Positions 10,282 through 18,223 of a DNA stretch of 64,000 bases are shown here, one piece after another. Every line of letters begins with the position of its first letter. Position 1 is the first letter of the stretch. The position numbers and the translations under genes are program-made. The notes beneath the pieces are model-generated. The model was not told where the DNA came from and did not search any database. It saw nothing but the letters and a program-made list of their open reading frames with translations. This stretch comes from Flavobacteriaceae bacterium (GTDB taxonomy: Bacteria; Bacteroidota; Bacteroidia; Flavobacteriales; Flavobacteriaceae). The stretch lies in contig PABM01000031.1 of the NCBI GenBank assembly GCA_002702745.1, positions 4,344-68,343 of the forward strand. The letters run 5' to 3'.

Positions 10282-11002
10282 TGAAAAATTTTATTGCTTT
10301 TTTAAGATCATCTTCTGTATCAATTCCAACAAACATCTCATTAGAAATAATCATTTTAATTTTAATATTGTTCTCAATTAGTCTTAATGCTTCTATTTTT
10401 TCTGATTTTTCCAAAACTCCAATATTTAATTTAGAAAATTCTAGCAACGTTTCCTTTCTAAAAGCGTAAATACCAATATGTTTGTGTGCAATTGAAGTAT
10501 TAATGTTTCTTTTAAACGGGATGGGATATCGAGAAAAAAATATAGCATTACCAGCTTTATCTGTGATAACTTTTACGTTGTTTGGATTGTTTAGTTCTGA
10601 ATCATCGGAAATAGGTGTCATCAGTGAAACTATTCCTATAGACTTATCCAAATCAATTTTAAATACATTTATAATTGACTCTATAGTTTTTGCTTTAATA
10701 AAGGGTTCATCGCCTTGAACATTAATAATAATATCAGCATTAATATCTGATGCAATCGCTGCTATTCTATCAGTTCCAGTTTGATACTGATTTTTATCAA
10801 ATAAAAAATTGATATGATGATTTTTTAATTCTTTTAAAATTTCTTCATTGTTGGTAACGACTAAAACATCATCAAAAAGACGAGAATTCTTTGTTGCCTC
10901 ATATGTTCTTCTTATTAATGTTTTTCCACAAATATCTCTTAATAATTTATTAGGAAGTCTGGAAGAATTCAACCTTGCAGGTATAACAGCAATAACTTTC
11001 AT
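10262..11002 (-). CDS. kdsB: 3-deoxy-manno-octulosonate cytidylyltransferase (CMP-KDO synthetase)
   Basis: It activates KDO with CTP to CMP-KDO for the lipopolysaccharide inner core. The 246-aa protein shows the nucleotidyltransferase start KVIAVIPARLNSSRLPNKLL, the NVQGDEPF segment, FFSRYPIPFKR, the HIGIYAFRKETL segment, and the C-terminal GIDTEDDLKKA. Together these identify KdsB. It sits 29 bp downstream of a helicase gene and overlaps the acyltransferase behind it, forming a three-gene leftward run. Confidence 0.95.
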   Translation of the reverse strand: MKVIAVIPARLNSSRLPNKLLRDICGKTLIRRTYEATKNSRLFDDVLVVTNNEEILKELKNHHINFLFDKNQYQTGTDRIAAIASDINADIIINVQGDEPFIKAKTIESIINVFKIDLDKSIGIVSLMTPISDDSELNNPNNVKVITDKAGNAIFFSRYPIPFKRNINTSIAHKHIGIYAFRKETLLEFSKLNIGVLEKSEKIEALRLIENNIKIKMIISNEMFVGIDTEDDLKKAIKFFSEKDSI

Positions 11003-11031
11003 ATCACTAAATTACTATTTAATGATTAATA

Positions 11032-12438
11032 TCATTGATTAAAACCAATAAGATGTAATTTATTCTTAGCTCTGGTTACAGCTGTGTATAGCCATCTTAA
11101 AAAATCTTTATCTATACCGTTTGGTAAGTATGGAAATTCCAGAAATATTGATCCCCATTGTCCACCTTGTGACTTGTGACATGTAAATGAATAAGCAAAC
11201 TTAACCTGAAGAGCATTAAAAAAACTATTATTTTTCACTGCTAAATGTCTTTTATACTTTGTTTTTATATTCATGTAATCTTTTAAAATTTCCTGATATA
11301 GGTTATTCATTGAGTTAAAATCTAATGCAGAACTATTTATGTATAATGAATCGAGAATTAAAACAGTTTCAAAATGATCAATTTTTGGATAATCTACCAT
11401 TGAAATTTTTACCTCTGCAAATTTAAATCCATAAAGTTGTTTGATATTGTCAATTTCTTCTATTTTGATTATGTCTCCATTTGCAATAAATCCAATATCT
11501 CTTTTATTATTTAGCCAAAAATAGTTGTTTTTGATGACCATTAATAAATCTCCAACATTTATTGTGTTATCATTATTTAATATTTTATCTCTTACAGCTT
11601 GATTATAAAGATTAGCTCTTTTGTTTGACCTTACTATTAAAGCCGTTTCCTCTAATCCAAATTTATTGTATGATTCTTGGATTAAATTCATTAAATGTTC
11701 TCCATCCTCAATATGAACAACATCATTAAAAGAATCAAAATTAAAGCTTATATCATCATAAAAACCTTTTTCAATTTTATTTCTTATTGATGTGGCATAA
11801 GAAAGGATTCCTGATTCTTTTTCTTGTCTAACGACATCTATAAGTTCAATTGCCGTAATTTCCTTAGCATACTCTTTTTCTAAATAATCTTTATCAAGAG
11901 CAAAAGAAATGTTTGATCTCACCGGTGGTAATTGAGCAGTATCGCCAATTATTAACAACTTACATTTAAATCCTGAATAAACATATTTTATTATGTTATC
12001 AAGTAAGGATTGAGAAAATAACCCAATTCCATCATTTCTGCTGGTACTAATCATTGAAGCCTCATCTACAACAAATAATGTATTTTTATGCTTATTTACT
12101 TTTAGTTTAAATTCTAAATTACCAGAAAAATTATTTTTTGTGAAAAAAATTTCTTTATGAACAGTAAATGCCTCTTTGTTGCAATAAGATGAAATCACCT
12201 TTGCTGACCTTCCAGTAGGTGCTAACAGAATAACACTTTTTTTTATTTTCCATAAATTTTTGACAACATTTGAAATTATGTATGTTTTTCCTGTTCCCGC
12301 ATATCCTTTTAAAAGAAAAATTTCATTTTTATTATTACCTTGAATAAAAGAAATTATTTTATCAAGTGCTAATTCCTGGAATTGATTTAATTGATTTTGG
12401 AGGTTTTTTTTTATTATTTCAGAAAGATTTAGCTCCAT
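11032..12438 (-). CDS. ATP-dependent RecD-like DNA helicase (superfamily 1)
   Basis: This is a 468-aa SF1 helicase. Walker A is LLKGYAGTGKTYI near residue 45, Walker B is FVVDEASMIS, motif III is IIGDTAQLPPV, and the C-terminal UvrD/RecD-type motifs are AYSFTCHKSQGGQWGSIFLEF and LYTAVTRAKNKLHLIG. It lacks RecB/RecC partners and the long N-terminus of RecD2, so it is a stand-alone repair or recombination helicase of the kind found beside kdsB in Flavobacteriaceae. It starts 22 bp from a strong promoter match. Confidence 0.85.
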   Translation of the reverse strand: MELNLSEIIKKNLQNQLNQFQELALDKIISFIQGNNKNEIFLLKGYAGTGKTYIISNVVKNLWKIKKSVILLAPTGRSAKVISSYCNKEAFTVHKEIFFTKNNFSGNLEFKLKVNKHKNTLFVVDEASMISTSRNDGIGLFSQSLLDNIIKYVYSGFKCKLLIIGDTAQLPPVRSNISFALDKDYLEKEYAKEITAIELIDVVRQEKESGILSYATSIRNKIEKGFYDDISFNFDSFNDVVHIEDGEHLMNLIQESYNKFGLEETALIVRSNKRANLYNQAVRDKILNNDNTINVGDLLMVIKNNYFWLNNKRDIGFIANGDIIKIEEIDNIKQLYGFKFAEVKISMVDYPKIDHFETVLILDSLYINSSALDFNSMNNLYQEILKDYMNIKTKYKRHLAVKNNSFFNALQVKFAYSFTCHKSQGGQWGSIFLEFPYLPNGIDKDFLRWLYTAVTRAKNKLHLIGFNQ

Positions 12439-12459
12439 TTTAGATTTAAATTAGATTAT

Positions 12460-12487
12460 CAAATATATAAATGTTTTTTATTGTCAA
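12460..12487 (-). promoter_or_regulatory. Promoter of the helicase-kdsB-acyltransferase run (TTG-N17-TATATTTG)
   Basis: On the minus strand, TTG (12485-12487) is followed after 17 bases by a perfect TATATTTG (12460-12467), ending 21 bases before the helicase ATG. Both elements and the spacing fit the Flavobacterium consensus TTG-N17-23-TAnnTTTG, making this one of the best promoter matches in the window. Confidence 0.6.
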
Positions 12488-12513
12488 TGATTTTTACAAA
12501 TAAAAAAAAATTG

Positions 12514-12521
12514 TAGTTTTG
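12514..12521 (+). promoter_or_regulatory. Putative -7 element TAGTTTTG for the rightward 12.5-14.6 kb run
   Basis: An exact TAnnTTTG match lies 25 bases before the ATG at 12547 and is divergent from the helicase promoter. No TTG lies at the usual upstream distance. Confidence 0.4.
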
Positions 12522-12546
12522 TTAATCTTGAAAACACTAATAAATA

Positions 12547-13284
12547 ATGATGAAATTCCTTCTTTTCCTGTCTCCTCTTATTGCAATTGGAATAGTATAC
12601 TACATTAAAACCAGAATGCAAGACAAACACAAACCATATGTATTAGGAAGTTTATGGATACTCATTCTTATATTTGCATCCCTACTATTTACTTCCATTT
12701 ATGATGAGATAAAATTTGATGAAGTAAAAAACACTAGATACCAAGTAGTAATTAAAAATCTAAAAGATATTAGGGATACTCAACTTGCTCACAGGACAGT
12801 AAAAGGTTTTTTTCAAAATAATTGGGATAGTTTAGTCAAATTTGTTGAAATTGATTCCTTTACCATTACGCAAAGAAGAGACTCCAGCGTTCTTGACAAA
12901 GAAATGACAAAAAGATATGGTGGAGTTAAAACCTATAAAGATATTGTTATTGTTGATACATTAGGATTTGTTTCTGTTAAAGACTCTCTATTTGGAGTTG
13001 ATAACAGGTATGAAACAATGATGTATGTACCATTTTCAAAAAATGATAATACAAAGTTTCAGATTAAAGCAGGCTTTTTAAATCAAAATGGTATTGATAT
13101 TCCTGTATTTGAGGCACTGGTTAAAAAGAGAATTATTCTTCATGACCAATCATTAAATCTTATTTTAAAAGAAAATCAGGTACAATCAGTTGACGGAGTT
13201 AACGGGCCTTCTTTGAAAATTGGATCAATGGATGAAGTAAACACCAATGGTAATTGGCCAAAAAACTATTCAAAAGATAAATAA
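12547..13284 (+). CDS. Conserved membrane-anchored protein, unknown function
   Basis: The 245-aa protein has two N-terminal hydrophobic helices (about residues 1-20 and 33-52) with a short basic loop between them. A roughly 190-residue soluble domain with a charged start (DEIKFDEVKNTRYQ) follows. I recognise it only as a type found upstream of DUF3822 and rsmD in flavobacteria. No enzyme motif is visible. The end overlaps the next frame by 38 bp if that gene starts at its only ATG. The two membrane segments with a soluble tail suggest an inner-membrane anchor. Confidence 0.8.
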   Translation: MMKFLLFLSPLIAIGIVYYIKTRMQDKHKPYVLGSLWILILIFASLLFTSIYDEIKFDEVKNTRYQVVIKNLKDIRDTQLAHRTVKGFFQNNWDSLVKFVEIDSFTITQRRDSSVLDKEMTKRYGGVKTYKDIVIVDTLGFVSVKDSLFGVDNRYETMMYVPFSKNDNTKFQIKAGFLNQNGIDIPVFEALVKKRIILHDQSLNLILKENQVQSVDGVNGPSLKIGSMDEVNTNGNWPKNYSKDK

Positions 13285-14068
13285 TTTAGTTAACTATAAT
13301 AGCCTTTCTCTGGTAATTCATATTAATGAAAACTGGGTAGTATTTTGTTTGTTCAATGATACCAAGTTAGTTGATTTAAATAAAGTAAATTTTTTACACG
13401 AAAAGAAATCGACATTTATATTAAAGATTATAAAAAAATATTTGAAATCTTTTTTTAAAAAAAATACTCCTAAAAAGGTTAAGCTCATATATTACAATAA
13501 ATCATCTGCACTGGTTCCTCACGATTTATTTGACAATAAAAATTCCTTAAACTATTTAAAATATAATACAAGAATTCAAATAAATGATTTAGCTGCAAAC
13601 GATTTGATTTTAGAAGATCAAATCAATAATGTATATATCCCCTATACTGATATCAACAATTATATTTTTGAGAAATTCAAAGCATTTGATTTTTATCATT
13701 ATTCATCTGTTTTGCTAGAAATGCTTTCAAATGAGCTTACAGATAATTTTTCACAAAAAATTTTTCTAAATGTTAATAATAGTTTTATTGATATATTATA
13801 TTTTAAAAACAAACAATTAATATTTTTTAATTCGTTTGATTTTAAATCCAAGGAAGATATACTATACTACCTACTATTTACTTTTTCAGAATTAAGTCTA
13901 AACCCTGACACTTCGCATTTAATATGTTGTGGTCTTGTTGATTTGGAATCTGAATTATACGGTCTTTTATATAATTATATTAGAAACATAGAATTATTAG
14001 AATTTGAAGAAATTCAAGGAATTGATTCTAATATTCTAAAATCAAATATTTTGTTAAGTAATTTTTAA
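13247..14068 (+). CDS. DUF3822 family protein
   Basis: A 273-aa protein placed in DUF3822 by its position directly before rsmD and by its overall pattern: alternating beta strands (SLSLVIHINENWVVFCLFND, then KIFLNVNNSFIDILYFKNKQ) like a duplicated actin-like fold. The family is restricted to Bacteroidota and has no assigned role. The ATG at 13247 is the only one near the start and overlaps the upstream gene by 38 bp; a later non-ATG start is possible. Its stop overlaps the rsmD ATG by one base, indicating coupled translation. Confidence 0.78.
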   Translation: MVIGQKTIQKINNLVNYNSLSLVIHINENWVVFCLFNDTKLVDLNKVNFLHEKKSTFILKIIKKYLKSFFKKNTPKKVKLIYYNKSSALVPHDLFDNKNSLNYLKYNTRIQINDLAANDLILEDQINNVYIPYTDINNYIFEKFKAFDFYHYSSVLLEMLSNELTDNFSQKIFLNVNNSFIDILYFKNKQLIFFNSFDFKSKEDILYYLLFTFSELSLNPDTSHLICCGLVDLESELYGLLYNYIRNIELLEFEEIQGIDSNILKSNILLSNF

Positions 14069-14610
14069 TGAGGATAATCTCTGGAAAATTTAAAGGAAGA
14101 AGCATCAAGATCCCGAAGAATTTACCCATTCGTCCTACTACTAATCTTGCAAAAGAAAGCATATTCAATATAATTTCTAATAAATTTGATTTTAATAACT
14201 TAAAAGTTCTTGATTTATTTACTGGATCTGGAATGATAGGCTTAGAGTTTATTTCAAGAGGTTCTGATGTAACTTTCGTTGATAATAATATGAAATGTAT
14301 TAAACATGTTTCAAACATATTAAGTCTTTTAAGCCTTAATTCAAAAATAATTAAGAAAGATGTTTTTAAATATCTTGTGAATTGTAATGATAAATATGAT
14401 TTAATCTTTGCTGATCCACCGTATTCTCATACAATTGAAAAATATGAAAAATTGATTAAGTTAGTTACAGAAACTACAATAAATAATTCTAATGGATTAT
14501 TTATCTTGGAACATTACAAGAAAATTGATTTTAGTCAATTTGAAAATTTTTTTGAAATACGCAGATACGGGGATTGCTCTTTTACATTTTTTAAACAAAA
14601 AAGCGGGTAA
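14068..14610 (+). CDS. rsmD: 16S rRNA (guanine(966)-N(2))-methyltransferase RsmD
   Basis: A SAM-dependent methyltransferase acting on the 30S subunit. The 180-aa sequence begins MRIISGKFKGRSIKIPKN and contains RPTTNLAKESIFNI, the SAM motif VLDLFTGSGMIGLEFISRG, and the catalytic ADPPY at about residue 116. The start is fused to the preceding stop (TAATG). The last codons and the TAA lie inside the left arm of a terminator hairpin shared with rnpB, so the 3' end of the coding sequence doubles as terminator DNA. Confidence 0.95.
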   Translation: MRIISGKFKGRSIKIPKNLPIRPTTNLAKESIFNIISNKFDFNNLKVLDLFTGSGMIGLEFISRGSDVTFVDNNMKCIKHVSNILSLLSLNSKIIKKDVFKYLVNCNDKYDLIFADPPYSHTIEKYEKLIKLVTETTINNSNGLFILEHYKKIDFSQFENFFEIRRYGDCSFTFFKQKSG

Positions 14611-14621
14611 TACCCGCTTTT
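14599..14621. terminator. Bidirectional intrinsic terminator between rsmD and rnpB
   Basis: A perfect ten-base-pair stem (AAAAGCGGGT/ATACCCGCTTTT side) with a three-base loop. The minus strand has a run of six T directly after it, suited to ending rnpB. The plus strand has four T, weaker but usable for rsmD. The rsmD stop codon (14608-14610) is at the loop. Confidence 0.85.
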
Positions 14622-14916
14622 CAGTGAATCTATAAGCCGAATTCTGTACTTTTTTAAAAGTTCTTGTCATTTATCTTGATATATAGTTACCTATATATTC
14701 TAGCTGCCTACCCTCCAACATTGAACGTACAATTCTCAAAAGCTGGTTTACATGGCATTTCACCGCACAGAGTTTACATGATTTCACTACAGCATTACCT
14801 GTACATACTTTCTGTTGCACTTTTCCTAACCTTTCAGTTGATGGTCGTTAACCATTGTGCTGTACTTTGGTGTTCGGACTTTCCTCTATATAATAGCGAC
14901 AAGACGATTCACACTG
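14622..14916 (-). ncRNA. rnpB: RNase P RNA, bacterial type A
   Basis: The catalytic RNA of RNase P trims tRNA 5' leaders. On the minus strand the conserved 5' block AGAGGAAAGTCCGAACACC (rev. comp. of about 14868-14886) and the 3' block ACAGAATTCGGCTTATAG (about 14631-14648) are both present at the right spacing. The ends pair to form P1: CAGTGTGAATC at the 5' end against GATTCACTG at the 3' end, with one bulged base. The length is near 290-295 nt. The 5' end could be a few bases inside 14916, because a -7 element abuts it. A rightward 87-codon frame over this region is a chance reading. Confidence 0.93.
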
Positions 14917-14924
14917 CAAATATA
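14917..14924 (-). promoter_or_regulatory. rnpB promoter -7 element TATATTTG
   Basis: A perfect TAnnTTTG match sits directly before the RNase P RNA. If the element is centred at -7, transcription starts at about 14910-14913, which keeps most of P1 intact. Confidence 0.55.
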
Positions 14925-15020
14925 TGAATGTTAATATAAATACATAATTAAAAGATTTATTTGATAAAAAAATCTTGTCATTTTCCTATATTTAATCAGA
15001 CATTTAATTCTCTAAACAAT

Positions 15021-16643
15021 ATGAGTGAATTTTTAGTTTCTGCACGAAAATATAGACCTGTTAACTTCGAAGATGTTGTTGGTCAGGAAACAATTACTAC
15101 TACTCTAAAAAATGCTATTAAAAATAATAAATTAGCTCAAGCACTATTATTTACAGGTCCCAGAGGTGTAGGTAAAACAAGTTGTGCAAGAATTGTTGCA
15201 AGAGAAATAAATAGTTTTGAAATCAATGATGATAATTCTTATAATATCTTTGAGCTTGATGCTGCATCTAACAACGGAGTTGAAGGAATTAGAAATCTAA
15301 TTGATCAAACGAGAATTCCACCTCAAATTGGTAAGTATAAAGTATATATTATTGATGAAGTACATATGTTGTCATCAGGAGCATTTAATGCTTTTTTGAA
15401 AACTTTAGAAGAACCCCCTGCTCATTGTATTTTTATTCTAGCTACAACGGAAAAACACAAAATTATCCCAACAATACTGTCAAGATGTCAAATTTATAAT
15501 TTTAAAAGAATAACAAATAATGATATCATTATACATCTTAAAAATATTTGCGCATTAGAAAAAATAGAAAGTGATAATGATGCTTTAATTCAAATTGCAA
15601 ATAAATGTGATGGAGCTATGAGAGATGCATTACAACTTTTTGATAAAGTTGTTGGTATCAATAAAAAAATAACTTCAGAAATGGTTTTAGAAAACCTAAA
15701 CTCTGTAAGTTTTGAAATGTACTTAGAAATTATCAATGTAATAAATGAAAAAGACATCCCTAACTTAATAAATCTTACTAACACAGTATTAGACATGGGT
15801 ATTTCAGGGGACTTATTTATTTCAGGAATATCATCATTCTACAGAGATGTTTTAGTAAGTAAAAATGAGCTATCTCACAAACTTTTGAATTATGATGAGT
15901 CTAAAGTTAAAATCTTGATTGAATTGGGGTCAAAGATTGAATATAATACCATTATTGAATATTTAAATATACTTAATGAGGCTGAAATAAATTTTCAAAA
16001 AAGTTTAAATCAAAGGTTATTGATTGAACTAACACTTTTAAAAATTTCATCACTTGAGTTTGACGACAAAAAAAAAAAATTTAAATATCAATTAATACCA
16101 GTATCAACTTTTCAGAGCCAATTATTTAGAGAGCACAAATCAAAAGTTAAAATACAGAAAGAAAAAAAACCAATTGCAAATATAAATATTGCTGACTTTG
16201 AAACCTCTACTCTTTCACTTAAAAGTTTAGAAAAAAACAAATCAGAAATTGATCATAAACTAGTTGAGAATGAAATTTATGATGAAAAAAATATTTCCTC
16301 AGAGGATATAATTGAGACGTGGAATGAATATGCTAAAATTCAAGAAGATAAAGGAAAGTATAATATAGCATCAATTCTACGAATTTCAACTCCTGGTTTT
16401 GAAAAAAATACTATCATATATAGTGTGCCTAATAATACAACTTCCCTAGAGATTGACTTTGAAAAACAGCAATTACTTTTATTTTTTAGAACAAAGTTAA
16501 AATCAAAAATAGATTTAACTGTAAGCGTAGACAAAAAGATAGAAAGCAAAAAAGCATATACTAACAAAGAGAAATATCTGTTGCTAAAAGAAAAAAATCC
16601 TTTAATTGATAATTTAAAGGATGAATTTAAATTATCAATCTAA
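15021..16643 (+). CDS. dnaX: DNA polymerase III subunits gamma and tau
   Basis: The clamp-loader ATPase. I choose the ATG at 15021 (MSEFLVSARKYRPVNFEDVVGQE), matching the usual start; an upstream TTG would add 20 unrelated residues. The protein is then 540 aa. Walker A is GPRGVGKTS, the DEVHM box and the SRC sensor motif (ILSRCQIYNF) follow, and the collar domain ends near residue 345 (LLIELTLLKISS). The tau-specific tail is lysine-rich. Exactly at this border lies a run of 12 A (K350-K353). The typical zinc-binding cysteines of E. coli DnaX are not seen. It overlaps ppx by 17 bp. Confidence 0.95.
   Translation: MSEFLVSARKYRPVNFEDVVGQETITTTLKNAIKNNKLAQALLFTGPRGVGKTSCARIVAREINSFEINDDNSYNIFELDAASNNGVEGIRNLIDQTRIPPQIGKYKVYIIDEVHMLSSGAFNAFLKTLEEPPAHCIFILATTEKHKIIPTILSRCQIYNFKRITNNDIIIHLKNICALEKIESDNDALIQIANKCDGAMRDALQLFDKVVGINKKITSEMVLENLNSVSFEMYLEIINVINEKDIPNLINLTNTVLDMGISGDLFISGISSFYRDVLVSKNELSHKLLNYDESKVKILIELGSKIEYNTIIEYLNILNEAEINFQKSLNQRLLIELTLLKISSLEFDDKKKKFKYQLIPVSTFQSQLFREHKSKVKIQKEKKPIANINIADFETSTLSLKSLEKNKSEIDHKLVENEIYDEKNISSEDIIETWNEYAKIQEDKGKYNIASILRISTPGFEKNTIIYSVPNNTTSLEIDFEKQQLLLFFRTKLKSKIDLTVSVDKKIESKKAYTNKEKYLLLKEKNPLIDNLKDEFKLSI
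16068..16079 (+). other. A12 tract in dnaX, possible slippage site
   Basis: Twelve consecutive A encode K350-K353. One extra A leads to a stop after one more codon (354-aa product), and one missing A leads to a stop after five codons (357-aa product). Either would give a tail-less gamma-like subunit ending just after the collar domain. Confidence 0.5.
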
Positions 16644-17541
16644 GCAATTGCCCTTCCTTATTATTTAAATGAATATGCCTTATAACTCCGTCAGCTAAGC
16701 CAATTCTTGGCACTATGAATGATTTTGATTTTGAATATTTTAATGACTTCAAATATATATTTATAGCTGGAATTATAACATCTGCTCTATCTGCATTTAA
16801 TTGAAGCTTAAAAATCCTATCCTCAAAAGACATACTCTTAACAAGAGAATTAATGTCTTCTAATTCACTAATATCAATTACTTGATTTATATTTTTTTTA
16901 GAAATTTTTAAAATTTTATCTGCATTTCCTCCTGAACCTATAACAACAATATCTTTATAAAGTTTAGAATTATTTTCAATCCAGTTTTTAAAATTATGCC
17001 ATGATATGTCTTTAGTAATATTATTTAATGTTCTGACTGTTCCAATTTTAAATGATCTTGTATTAACGATTTTATTCTTAGAAATAAGATTTAACTCAGT
17101 ACTTCCACCTCCAACATCAACATACAAGTAATTGTTTACTGGATTTTCCATAGTATCTAAAAAAAAATTAGCAATCATTAAAGCCTCTTTTTTTCCCGAA
17201 ATTAAATCAATTTTAATGTTAATTTTTGATGATATATCTTCAATAATTTTAGTTGAATTCTTTGCTTCCCTCATAGCTGAAGTTGCTACTGCTTTAAACA
17301 TATAAACCTCATGCATTTGCATTAAAATTTTAAAAGCTTTTAAGGTTTTTTGAAGTTTTTTTAATTTTTTATCTGAAATTTTACCTTTAGAAAACACATC
17401 CTCACCCAATCTTAAAGGAACTCTAACAAGGCTGATTTTTTTAAATTTCGTGTCTGTTTTATTTACTTTAATACTTTTTATGAGTAATCTAACAGCATTG
17501 GAACCAATATCAATTGCTGCAAGCTTATGTATATTATTCAT
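16627..17541 (-). CDS. Ppx/GppA family exopolyphosphatase
   Basis: This 304-aa protein of the ASKHA fold hydrolyses polyphosphate or pppGpp. Phosphate-binding loops are AAIDIGSNAVRLLI at the N-terminus and YVDVGGGSTELNLI near residue 140. It is the short single-module form, without the C-terminal HD-like domain of E. coli Ppx, so substrate choice is uncertain. Its 3' end overlaps dnaX tail to tail by 17 bp. It lies 2 bp downstream of pdxH in a leftward run. Confidence 0.88.
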   Translation of the reverse strand: MNNIHKLAAIDIGSNAVRLLIKSIKVNKTDTKFKKISLVRVPLRLGEDVFSKGKISDKKLKKLQKTLKAFKILMQMHEVYMFKAVATSAMREAKNSTKIIEDISSKINIKIDLISGKKEALMIANFFLDTMENPVNNYLYVDVGGGSTELNLISKNKIVNTRSFKIGTVRTLNNITKDISWHNFKNWIENNSKLYKDIVVIGSGGNADKILKISKKNINQVIDISELEDINSLVKSMSFEDRIFKLQLNADRADVIIPAINIYLKSLKYSKSKSFIVPRIGLADGVIRHIHLNNKEGQLLRLII

Positions 17542-17543
17542 AA

Positions 17544-18191
17544 TTAAGGACTTAATCTGTCAATTTTCCAAAGATTATCTACAAATTTATATCTAATTCT
17601 ATCGTGTAATCTATTTTCTCCTCCTTGCCAGAATTCATATTCAATCGGATTTACGATAAACCCCCCCCAATTTTCAGGTCTAGAAATATCTTTATTATCA
17701 AATTCTTGAATTAGTGAGTTAAATTTTTCAATAAGAAAATCTTTGGATGGAATTACTGAGCTTTGTCTTTCCGATACTAATGCACCAATTTGACTTCCTT
17801 TTGGTCTTGAATTAAAATATTTAGTACTTAAATCTTCATTAGTTTTTTTAGCATGTCCTTTAATAATAACCTGTCTTTCAAAATCCTCCCAAAAAAAAGA
17901 AATTGAAACTTTATTATTGTTTTCAATTGAAATAGCCTTATTGCTATTGTAATTTGTAAAAAAAATAAAGCCCTCATTTGAGAAGAATTTTAGTAAAACA
18001 ATACGTGCATTTGGATACCCATTTGAATCTATTGTTGACAATGTCATCGCATTGACCTCAAATTTACTATCAGTTGATTTTACTTCTTTAAACCAATTAT
18101 CAAATAATGAAAATGGATTTGACGGTAGATTTACCTCCTCTAGACTATTCTGTGTATATGATTTCCTTAAATTACTTACATCTCTAAGCAT
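17544..18191 (-). CDS. pdxH: Pyridoxamine 5'-phosphate oxidase
   Basis: An FMN enzyme making pyridoxal 5'-phosphate from PNP or PMP. The 215-aa protein has NAMTLSTIDSNGYPNARIVLLK, GFIFFTNYNSNKA, the ISFFWEDFERQV segment, SRPKGSQIGALVSEQ-like residues and the C-terminal EFWQGGENRLHDRIRY signature. W-G-G in NWGGFIVNP is encoded by a run of eight G, unusual in this AT-rich genome. It lies between rnz (32-bp gap) and ppx (2-bp gap). PLP would serve the cysteine desulfurase and ornithine aminotransferase elsewhere in the window. Confidence 0.95.
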   Translation of the reverse strand: MLRDVSNLRKSYTQNSLEEVNLPSNPFSLFDNWFKEVKSTDSKFEVNAMTLSTIDSNGYPNARIVLLKFFSNEGFIFFTNYNSNKAISIENNNKVSISFFWEDFERQVIIKGHAKKTNEDLSTKYFNSRPKGSQIGALVSERQSSVIPSKDFLIEKFNSLIQEFDNKDISRPENWGGFIVNPIEYEFWQGGENRLHDRIRYKFVDNLWKIDRLSP

Positions 18192-18223
18192 AATACAAAT
18201 TTAAATAATAAATATTCTTAATT

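Noticed and set aside
14664..14927. Rightward 87-codon frame across the rnpB region
   Set aside because: It lies on the opposite strand of a clear RNase P RNA with both conserved blocks and P1 pairing; the protein reading is a chance by-product.
14961..15020. Longer dnaX start at a TTG
   Set aside because: It adds 20 residues unlike any DnaX N-terminus, while the ATG at 15021 begins the conserved block exactly.
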